DNA from: Inquilinus sp.
GTDB lineage: Bacteria; Pseudomonadota; Alphaproteobacteria; DSM-16000; Inquilinaceae
Direction: 5' to 3'
DNA length: 6,205 bases
NCBI GenBank assembly: GCA_013003675.1
Contig: JABDIP010000549.1
Location: 1 to 6,205, forward strand
This document shows, in pieces, positions 1-5,483 of the stretch. Numbering within the stretch: the first letter of the stretch is position 1; the number at the start of each line of letters is the position of its first letter. The position numbers and the translations under genes were made by a program. The notes beneath the pieces were generated by a model. The model saw only the letters and a program-made list of their open reading frames with translations, was not told where the DNA came from and did no database searches.

Positions 1-2
1 CG

Positions 3-659
3 GCCGCCCCGGCGGCGTCGCCGCCGACCCGGTCGGTCGGCGAGGTGGCGACGTTCCTCGGCATCCCGACCGACGAGTTGACCCCGAGCGTCCGCGAGGG
101 GTTGGCGAAGCTGATCGCCGAACTCGAGCGCCTGAACCGCGACTCCGAGGAAAAGGACCGGCGGATCAACTATCTCGAAAGGCTCGCCGACGAGGATCCG
201 CTGATGCCGATCCTCAACCGCCGCGCCTATCTGCGCGAGCTGTCGCGGATGATGGCCTTCGTCGACCGCTATGGCGGCGTCGCCAGCGTCCTGTTCTTCG
301 ACGTCGACAGCATGAAGGCGATCAACGACGCGCACGGCCATGCGGCCGGCGACGTCGCGCTGTCCCATGTCGCCAACATGCTGGTGCGCAACGTCCGCGG
401 TTCCGACATCGTCGGGCGGCTCGGCGGCGACGAGTTCGGCGTCCTGCTGGTCCAGGCCGATCAGGCGGCGGCCAACGGCAAGGGGGCGGCGCTGGCGGAA
501 ATCATCGGCTCGACGCCGTTCGTCCACGAGGGGCAGGAGTTGCGCGTCGCCGTTTCCTACGGCGCCTTCGCCTTCACCGGGGCCGGCGAGGCGACCGAGG
601 TGATCGACGCCGCCGACAAGGCGATGTATCAGAGGAAACGCGGCACGCCGGGCCAGTGA
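3..659 (+). CDS. GGDEF-domain diguanylate cyclase, 5' partial
   Basis: Likely makes cyclic di-GMP from two GTP in the cytoplasm. The reading frame is open to the left edge, and its first visible residues form an Ala/Pro-rich linker. No good ribosome site precedes the first in-frame start codon (GTG at 45), so the true start is probably outside the window. Counting from that GTG: residues 15-48 look like a charged helical or coiled-coil linker; the domain opens with DPLMPILNRR (51-60), a variant of the usual DxLTxLxNR; the metal and substrate segment FDVDSMKAIND is at 85-95; the signature GGDEF (127-131) is intact. RGSD (118-121) lies five residues before GGDEF, which matches the RxxD product-inhibition I-site. 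The domain ends at the usual ADKAMY segment and the protein stops soon after, so no EAL domain follows. Active-site residues support real cyclase activity. Any sensory domain would be upstream and cannot be seen. It converges with the next gene across 51 bp. Confidence 0.93.
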   Translation, partial: AAPAASPPTRSVGEVATFLGIPTDELTPSVREGLAKLIAELERLNRDSEEKDRRINYLERLADEDPLMPILNRRAYLRELSRMMAFVDRYGGVASVLFFDVDSMKAINDAHGHAAGDVALSHVANMLVRNVRGSDIVGRLGGDEFGVLLVQADQAAANGKGAALAEIIGSTPFVHEGQELRVAVSYGAFAFTGAGEATEVIDAADKAMYQRKRGTPGQ

Positions 660-710
660 CCGCTAGGTGCCGTAATCCGCCGCCGATCACCTGGCGAGCG
701 CCCCGGCGAT

Positions 711-911
711 CTAGGCGATGATGTCCGGCAGCAGATTGCTTTCCAGCTTCGTGATCTCGTCCTTCAGCATCAGCTTGCGCTTCTTCAGGCGCTGGATCTG
801 AATCTGGTCGGACGGCGTTTCGGTCAGGATCCGCTCGATCTCGTCGTCCAGCTCGCGATGTTCCAGCCGAAGCGACACAAGCCGTTCCTTGAGATCTTCG
901 GTCTCGTCCAT
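711..911 (-). CDS. DUF465 (YdcH-family) small protein, copy 1
   Basis: Small, highly charged, helical protein of about 66 residues, recognised as DUF465/YdcH from the pattern LRxEHxxLDDEI...QIQRLKKRKLxLKDEIxxLES. The family has no firmly established biochemical function. The sequence predicts two amphipathic helices forming a coiled-coil hairpin, with no signal peptide or membrane segment. I chose ATG at 911 because AGGAG/GGA lies upstream; a GTG at 926 in the same frame would add five residues but sits directly on the AGGA with no spacing. It converges with the GGDEF gene and is divergent from pfk across an inverted-repeat region. It is a distant paralogue of the small gene at 2329-2517. Confidence 0.85.
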   Translation of the reverse strand: MDETEDLKERLVSLRLEHRELDDEIERILTETPSDQIQIQRLKKRKLMLKDEITKLESNLLPDIIA

Positions 912-937
912 CAGGGCCGATTCCACTCCTGAACGTT

Positions 938-973
938 TGCGACCCGGACCTTAGCAGAATTCGCCGGGTCGCA
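938..973. promoter_or_regulatory. Perfect 10-bp inverted repeat, candidate operator
   Basis: TGCGACCCGG (938-947) and its exact reverse complement CCGGGTCGCA (964-973) are separated by 16 bp, giving a 36-bp dyad centred near 955. It lies just upstream of the DUF465 gene that reads leftward and contains one arm of the second inverted repeat (951-1014) in its spacer. The form fits a dimeric regulator site; if the transcript starts to the right of it, it could instead fold as a leader hairpin. No known operator consensus is recognised. Confidence 0.5.
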
Positions 974-1014
974 GGAGGGGCATATTCCGTTGCGGCATGT
1001 CTTCATTCTGCTAA
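951..1014. promoter_or_regulatory. Perfect 10-bp inverted repeat with 44-bp spacer, divergent region
   Basis: TTAGCAGAAT (951-960) is matched exactly by its reverse complement ATTCTGCTAA (1005-1014). Each copy reads as ATTCTGCTAA toward the gene on its own side (DUF465 to the left, pfk to the right), and each is preceded by TGCG 13-14 bp upstream of the motif. The arrangement fits two outward-facing promoters with a shared core element, or paired sites for one regulator. The -10/-35 match is not good enough to call a sigma-70 promoter in either direction. Confidence 0.45.
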
Positions 1015-1060
1015 ACCTACGCGCGTTTGCCCGCATTCCCCCGAACTTCGAGACATCGAC

Positions 1061-2167
<1,107 letters not shown>

Positions 2168-2196
2168 CCGCGGACAGCCCGGCAGGCGCGGTTTTT
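2168..2196 (+). terminator. Possible weak intrinsic terminator after pfk
   Basis: CCGCG (2168-2172) pairs with CGCGG (2187-2191) directly before a run of five T (2192-2196). The stem is only five or six pairs and the loop is 14 nt, so it is weak. It competes with an alternative hairpin AGGCGC/GCGCCT (2184-2189 with 2199-2204), which has the T-run in its loop. Confidence 0.4.
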
Positions 2197-2211
2197 CGGC
2201 GCCTCCGCGAC

Positions 2212-2231
2212 TCTCGCCGCCGATGGCGAGA
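2212..2231. repeat. Short perfect hairpin downstream of pfk
   Basis: TCTCGCC (2212-2218) and GGCGAGA (2225-2231) form a perfect 7-bp stem with a 6-nt loop. No T-run follows on either strand, so it is not a classical intrinsic terminator. It may protect the 3' end of the pfk transcript or assist termination together with the structure at 2168-2196. Confidence 0.4.
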
Positions 2232-2243
2232 ACGACGCCGGCA

Positions 2244-2273
2244 TTGTCAATCCATGCCCGATTGCGGTATGAT
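2244..2273 (+). promoter_or_regulatory. Sigma-70-type promoter for the second DUF465 gene
   Basis: TTGTCA (2244-2249) and TATGAT (2268-2273) are separated by 18 bp, close to consensus on both elements. TATGAT is repeated immediately at 2274-2279. The segment is AT-rich for this genome. The predicted start near 2280 would give a leader of about 50 nt before the ATG at 2329, so this small gene is probably transcribed independently of pfk. Confidence 0.55.
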
Positions 2274-2328
2274 TATGATCGTTAGGCGTGTGGTTCGGTA
2301 ACTTATGATCCACTATTGGGAGAATAGG

Positions 2329-2517
2329 ATGTCCGAGATCGAGCGGATTGATTCATTGCGTGCCAAGCATGCGGCCCTGGACGACCGGCTGAAGAGTGAG
2401 AGTCAACGTCCGCTCCCCAACGAAGACGAAATTCACCGCCTCAAACGGGAAAAACTGCGAATCAAGGACGAGATCGTCCGCCTGTCCGACCATCCCGCGC
2501 AGAGCGCGGTGGCCTAG
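2329..2517 (+). CDS. DUF465 (YdcH-family) small protein, copy 2
   Basis: Encodes 62 residues of charged helical protein with the DUF465 pattern: SLRAKHAALDDRL, then an acidic turn, then EIHRLKREKLRIKDEIVRLSD. Function is not established for the family. The second half (RLKREKLRIKDEI) closely matches the RLKKRKLMLKDEI segment of the copy at 711-911, so the two are paralogues of similar size. I placed the start at ATG 2329 because GGGAG lies seven bases upstream; an earlier in-frame ATG at 2305 has no ribosome site. No signal peptide or membrane segment. It has a good promoter just upstream and a strong intrinsic terminator just downstream, so it looks monocistronic. Confidence 0.87.
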   Translation: MSEIERIDSLRAKHAALDDRLKSESQRPLPNEDEIHRLKREKLRIKDEIVRLSDHPAQSAVA

Positions 2518-2526
2518 AAGGCGTTG

Positions 2527-2552
2527 CGGCGGGCCATCGGTCCGCCGTTTTT
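2527..2552 (+). terminator. Strong intrinsic terminator of DUF465 copy 2
   Basis: CGGCGGGCC (2527-2535) pairs with GGTCCGCCG (2539-2547) through nine pairs including one G-U, with a 3-nt loop, followed directly by five T (2548-2552). It begins nine bases after the stop codon. The T-run serves only the + strand. Confidence 0.85.
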
Positions 2553-2568
2553 CGTTTCGGAATTGCCC

Positions 2569-2595
2569 CGCATCCGGCCGGATCGGCCCGATGCG
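2569..2595. repeat. Long hairpin between convergent genes
   Basis: CGCATC (2569-2574) pairs with GATGCG (2590-2595). After one C-C mismatch, GGCCG (2576-2580) pairs with CGGCC (2584-2588), leaving a 3-nt loop. That makes 11 pairs with one mismatch. It lies between the stop codons of two convergent genes and just after the TrcR-like gene's stop on the - strand. There is no T-run on either side, so a role in ending or stabilising the TrcR-like transcript is possible but not shown. Confidence 0.5.
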
Positions 2596-2611
2596 TCGAC
2601 GGCGTGTTGCC

Positions 2612-3208
2612 TCAGACCGTCTCGGCGTCGGTCTCGACCGGCGCCGCTGTCTCCTCGGCCTTCGCCGGTTTGGCGGCCTTCGTCTTGCCTGGCCGCCGGA
2701 TCTTCGACAGCGCCGTGTTCAGTTCCGCCTGGGTGCACAGGCCGAGCAGGACCGGGTTGCTGGCCTTGATATTGGTGGAATTCCAATGGGTGCGGTCGCG
2801 CACCGCGGCGATCGTCGGCTTGGTCGTGCCGATCAGCCGGCAGACCGCCGCGTCGCTCAGATCCGGGTGGTTCTTCAGCAGCCAGGAAATGGCGTCGGGC
2901 TTGTCGCCGCGCTTGGTGACCGGCGTATAGCGCGGCCCCTTGGACCGCTGGGTCGGCGCCGGCAGATCCGATTCGGCCATTTTCAGCCGCGCCGCCGGGT
3001 CGGCCGAGCAGCGGTCGATCTCCTCCTGGGTCAACTGGCCGTTGGCGAGCGGGTCGAGGCCGACCATGCCGATCGCCACCTCCTGGTCGGCGATGCCCTG
3101 CACCTCCAGCGGGTGCAGGCCGCAGAACTCCGAAATCTGCTCGAAAGTCAGGGCGGTGTTCTCGACCAGCCACACGGCGGTCGCCTTCGGCATCAACAAC
3201 TGGGCCAT
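2612..3208 (-). CDS. trcR: TrcR-like (DUF1013) cell cycle transcriptional regulator
   Basis: Encodes 198 residues matching the alphaproteobacterial DUF1013 family, now named TrcR for a proposed role in cell-cycle transcription in Caulobacter. Residues 1-16 (MAQLLMPKATAVWLVE) are the characteristic family opening. Two segments look like helix-turn-helix units: about 22-41 (FEQISEFCGLHPLEVQGIAD) and about 118-137 (SDAAVCRLIGTTKPTIAAVR). The stretch HWNSTNIKASNPVLLGLCTQ (141-160) is also typical. The tail from about 171 is Lys/Ala then Glu-rich and probably disordered. Start chosen at 3208 because AAGGAGG lies just upstream; a GTG at 3229 in frame has no such site. Cytoplasmic, nucleoid-associated by inference. 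It has its own promoter and a long leader, and lies downstream of, on the same strand as, the quinone oxidoreductase gene. The DNA target cannot be read from the sequence. Confidence 0.85.
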   Translation of the reverse strand: MAQLLMPKATAVWLVENTALTFEQISEFCGLHPLEVQGIADQEVAIGMVGLDPLANGQLTQEEIDRCSADPAARLKMAESDLPAPTQRSKGPRYTPVTKRGDKPDAISWLLKNHPDLSDAAVCRLIGTTKPTIAAVRDRTHWNSTNIKASNPVLLGLCTQAELNTALSKIRRPGKTKAAKPAKAEETAAPVETDAETV

Positions 3209-3257
3209 CGTTCCTCCTTCGGCGACCACCGCCGATCAGGCAATAGAAATCCCTCTT

Positions 3258-3291
3258 GCGCCCGGGTCCAGGGCGCGGCGCCGTCTCGGCG
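3258..3291 (-). promoter_or_regulatory. Tandem hairpins in the leader of the TrcR-like gene
   Basis: Two GC-rich hairpins lie side by side in the predicted untranslated leader: GCGCCC/GGGCGC (3258-3263 with 3271-3276, 7-nt loop) and CGCCG/CGGCG (3279-3283 with 3287-3291, 3-nt loop). The nearer one ends about 50 nt before the start codon, so they do not cover the ribosome site. They may affect transcript stability or bind a protein; no riboswitch class is recognised. Confidence 0.35.
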
Positions 3292-3320
3292 TCTCTCCGC
3301 TTTTCAGGCTGGATGTCGCG

Positions 3321-3348
3321 ACTATAGGGTTTTGCCGCCGCGACGCAA
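3321..3348 (-). promoter_or_regulatory. Sigma-70-type promoter of the TrcR-like gene
   Basis: On the - strand TTGCGT (3348-3343) and TATAGT (3326-3321) are spaced by 16 bp, a good match for a housekeeping promoter. The expected start near 3314 gives a leader of about 105 nt. GTCGCG/CGCGAC (3315-3320 and 3339-3344) flank the -10 element as an inverted repeat. Confidence 0.6.
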
Positions 3349-3357
3349 CGATATCGT
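3348..3357. promoter_or_regulatory. Perfect 10-bp palindrome touching the -35 element
   Basis: ACGATATCGT (3348-3357) is a perfect palindrome whose first base overlaps the -35 hexamer of the TrcR-like gene's promoter. The position suits a regulator that contacts RNA polymerase or blocks it. I do not recognise the site as that of a known regulator, and a 10-bp palindrome can occur by chance. Confidence 0.35.
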
Positions 3358-3374
3358 GCCTGTCGGACGGGCGG

Positions 3375-4388
3375 TCATCCGTCGACGGTCAGCACGATCT
3401 TGCCGATGTGGCTGCCGCCCTCCATCAGCGCGTGCGCCGCGGCCGCCTGCGCCAGCGGGAAGGTGGCGTGCATGACCGGTCGGACGGCGCCGGACTCGAG
3501 CAGCGGCCAGACCTTTTCGCGCAGCGAACCGGCGATCGCCGCCTTGTCAGCGATCGAGCGCGGCCGCAGGGTCGAGCCGGTGACGATCAGCCGCTTCTGC
3601 ATCACCGTCGGGATGGCGAAGCTGGTCTTGGCGCCGCCCAGCACGGCGATGCTGACATGCCGGCCGTCGACCGCCAGCGTCTCCAGATTGCGCGGAAAAT
3701 AGTCGCCGCCGACCATGTCGAGCACGACGTCCACGCCCCTGCCGTCGGTCGCCTCCTTGACCATGGCGACGAAATCCTCCTCGCGGTAGTTGATCGCCCG
3801 CTCCGCCCCCAGTTCCTCGCAGGCGGCGCATTTCTCCGCACTGCCGGCGGTGGTGAAGACGCGGGCGCCGAAGGCGCGGGCAAGCTGGATCGCCGTCGTG
3901 CCGATGCCGCTCGACCCGCCATGCACCAGCAGGCTCTCGCCGGCGGCGAGGCGGGCGCGGTCGAATGTGTTGGTCCAGACGGTGAAATAGGTCTCCGGCA
4001 GCGCCGCCGCCTCGGTCGGGCCGAGCGGGCCGGGGATCGGCAGGCAATGCGCCGCCGGGGTCAGGCAATATTCGGCATAGCCGCCGCCGGGGGTCAGCGC
4101 GCAGACCGCGTCGCCGATACCTAACCCGGCCGCCTCGGCGCCCGCGCCCAGGGCCGCGACGGTGCCGGCGACCTCCAGCCCGGGCAGCGGGCTGGCGCCC
4201 GGCGGTGGCGGATAGCCGCCAAGGCGCTGCAGCACGTCGGGCCGGTTGACGCCGGCCGCCGCGACCCGGATCAGCACCTCGCCGGCGCCCGGTTCGGGCA
4301 CCGGCAGGGTCGTGGCGCGCAGTACCTCCGGCCCGCCGGGCGCGCTGATCTCGATCGCCGTCATGGTTGCCGGAATTGTCGGCGGCAT
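3375..4388 (-). CDS. PIG3-family NAD(P)H quinone oxidoreductase
   Basis: Medium-chain dehydrogenase/reductase of 337 residues, expected to reduce quinones or related electrophiles with NAD(P)H in the cytoplasm. The N-terminal GroES-like fold spans about 34-115 (GEVLIRVAAAGVNRPDVLQRLG). The cofactor motif HGGSSGIGTTAIQLA (156-170) opens the Rossmann domain, and GGSHIGKIVL closes the protein. The cysteine-rich zinc lobe of alcohol dehydrogenases is absent, as expected for zinc-free quinone reductases. ATG 4388 is chosen because GGAGA lies six bases upstream; other in-frame starts are at 4466, 4406 and 4364, none with a comparable ribosome site. It is divergent from the DUF1192 gene and followed at 166 bp by the TrcR-like gene, which has its own promoter. 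Physiological substrate unknown. An acryloyl-CoA or crotonyl-CoA reductase is less likely. Confidence 0.9.
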   Translation of the reverse strand: MPPTIPATMTAIEISAPGGPEVLRATTLPVPEPGAGEVLIRVAAAGVNRPDVLQRLGGYPPPPGASPLPGLEVAGTVAALGAGAEAAGLGIGDAVCALTPGGGYAEYCLTPAAHCLPIPGPLGPTEAAALPETYFTVWTNTFDRARLAAGESLLVHGGSSGIGTTAIQLARAFGARVFTTAGSAEKCAACEELGAERAINYREEDFVAMVKEATDGRGVDVVLDMVGGDYFPRNLETLAVDGRHVSIAVLGGAKTSFAIPTVMQKRLIVTGSTLRPRSIADKAAIAGSLREKVWPLLESGAVRPVMHATFPLAQAAAAHALMEGGSHIGKIVLTVDG

Positions 4389-4400
4389 CGGGGTTCTCCG

Positions 4401-4428
4401 TTGCATCGAAGGGGCTTGCAGATGTAGT
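4401..4428 (+). promoter_or_regulatory. Promoter candidate for the DUF1192-dehydrogenase-patatin operon
   Basis: TTGCAT (4401-4406) and TGTAGT (4423-4428) are spaced by 16 bp. The match is moderate. Its -10 overlaps the -10 of the opposing candidate, so the two could not easily be occupied together. The leader would be about 50 nt. Confidence 0.35.
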
Positions 4429-4449
4429 CCGAGGCCCACACAGTGGCAA
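4421..4449 (-). promoter_or_regulatory. Promoter candidate for the quinone oxidoreductase gene
   Basis: On the - strand TTGCCA (4449-4444) and TACATC (4426-4421) are separated by exactly 17 bp. The -35 is good and the -10 moderate. The predicted leader is about 25 nt to the ATG at 4388. Confidence 0.45.
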
Positions 4450-4486
4450 GCCAACCGGTGGGGCAACCCGGCAGGGGAGGAGAGCG

Positions 4487-4669
4487 ATGGACCCGCAGGA
4501 TCTCGAACCGCGTCATCGGCCGCAGCCGCCGAAGAATCTCGATGTCATGTCGATCGGCGAACTGGAGGACTATGTCGCCGGGCTGCAGGCGGAGATCGAG
4601 CGGGCCCGGGCCATGATCGCCAGCAAGCAGGACCACCGCAGCAGCGCCGAGCAGCTGTTCAAGAGTTGA
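4487..4669 (+). CDS. DUF1192 family small protein
   Basis: Encodes 60 residues. The opening MDPQDLEPR, a Pro-rich segment, then LDVMSIGELEDYVAGLQAEI and a coiled-coil helix to about residue 48 match the alphaproteobacterial DUF1192 family, of unknown function. No signal peptide or membrane segment; the length is usual for the family. The ATG at 4487 follows a very strong ribosome site (GGGGAGGAG). It is first in a probable operon, 31 bp ahead of the hydroxybutyrate dehydrogenase, and divergent from the quinone oxidoreductase. The helix suggests a protein-protein contact role, which is inference only. Confidence 0.85.
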   Translation: MDPQDLEPRHRPQPPKNLDVMSIGELEDYVAGLQAEIERARAMIASKQDHRSSAEQLFKS

Positions 4670-4700
4670 CCGTCCGGTCGCGTCGCCAGGGAGCGGGAAC

Positions 4701-5483
4701 ATGTTGAGGGGCAAGGTGGCCGTCGTCACCGGGTCGACCAGCGGGATCGGCCTCGGACTGGCCCGGGCGCTGGCGGCCGAGGGCTGCGACGTCATGCTGA
4801 ACGGGTTCGGCGATGCGGCGGAGATCGAGGCGCTGCGCGCCGGGCTGGAGCGCGACCACGGGGTCCGCGCCGGTTACAGCGGCGCCGATCTCGGCGACGG
4901 GCGGGCCGCCGCCGGGCTGATCGCCGAGGCGACCGGGGCGCTCGGCCGGGTCGACATCCTGGTCAACAATGCCGGCATCCAGCACGTGGCGCCGATCGAG
5001 GAGTTCCCGCCGGAGAAGTGGGACGCGGTCCTGGGGATCAACCTCTCCTCGGCGTTCCACACCATTCGGGCGGCGCTGCCGGCGATGCGGCAGGCCGGCT
5101 GGGGGCGCATCGTCAACATCGCCTCGGCCCACGGGCTGGTCGCCTCGCCCTTCAAGGCGGCCTATGTCGCCGCCAAGCACGGGCTGGTCGGGCTGACCAA
5201 GGTGACGGCGCTGGAGTGCGCCGGCAGCGGCATCACCTGCAACGCGGTCTGCCCCGGCTGGGTGCGCACGCCGCTGGTCGAGCGGCAGATCGAGGCGCGG
5301 GCGGCGGAGCGCGGGGTGTCGATCGACCAGGCGGCGGCCGACATGCTCGGCGACAAGCAACCTTCCGGCGCCTTCGTGACGACGGAACAACTCGGCGCGC
5401 TGGCTGTTTTCCTGTGCGGCGGCGCGGCGGCGCAAGTCACCGGCGCCGCATTCTCCATGGATGGCGGGTGGACGGCTCAGTAA
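4701..5483 (+). CDS. bdhA: 3-hydroxybutyrate dehydrogenase (SDR family)
   Basis: Oxidises (R)-3-hydroxybutyrate to acetoacetate with NAD+, the last dehydrogenase step in poly-3-hydroxybutyrate breakdown; cytoplasmic. The 260 residues are the usual family length. The classical short-chain dehydrogenase motifs are all present: TGSTSGIG (10-17) for the cofactor, NNAG (89-92), Asn114, catalytic Ser142 and Tyr155xxxLys159, and PGWVRTPL (185-192). Segments such as NNAGIQHVAPIEEFPPEKWD and SAHGLVASPFKAAYVAAKHG are typical of bacterial hydroxybutyrate dehydrogenases rather than of FabG. AGGGAG lies seven bases before the ATG. The stop codon overlaps the start of the patatin gene (TAATG), suggesting translational coupling. 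A closely related SDR with another substrate cannot be excluded. Confidence 0.92.
   Translation: MLRGKVAVVTGSTSGIGLGLARALAAEGCDVMLNGFGDAAEIEALRAGLERDHGVRAGYSGADLGDGRAAAGLIAEATGALGRVDILVNNAGIQHVAPIEEFPPEKWDAVLGINLSSAFHTIRAALPAMRQAGWGRIVNIASAHGLVASPFKAAYVAAKHGLVGLTKVTALECAGSGITCNAVCPGWVRTPLVERQIEARAAERGVSIDQAAADMLGDKQPSGAFVTTEQLGALAVFLCGGAAAQVTGAAFSMDGGWTAQ

Noticed and set aside
45..659. Treating GTG at 45 as the true start of the GGDEF gene
   Set aside because: The frame continues to the window edge with no stop and there is no convincing ribosome site before 45, so a 5' truncation by the window edge is more likely.
665..692. AGGTG/CACCT pairing between the GGDEF and DUF465 genes as a terminator
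   Set aside because: Only five pairs with an 18-nt loop and no T-run on either strand.
2305..2328. ATG at 2305 as the start of the second DUF465 gene
   Set aside because: No ribosome site precedes it, while the ATG at 2329 has GGGAG at ideal distance and yields the family's usual N-terminus.
3366..3383. GACGG/CCGTC hairpin at the end of the quinone oxidoreductase gene as a terminator
   Set aside because: The short stem overlaps the stop codon region and has no T-run on the - strand.
2396..4124. Long + strand frames across the TrcR-like and quinone oxidoreductase genes
   Set aside because: They are antisense to two recognised genes, are Arg-rich and featureless, and one cuts across the strong terminator at 2527-2552.
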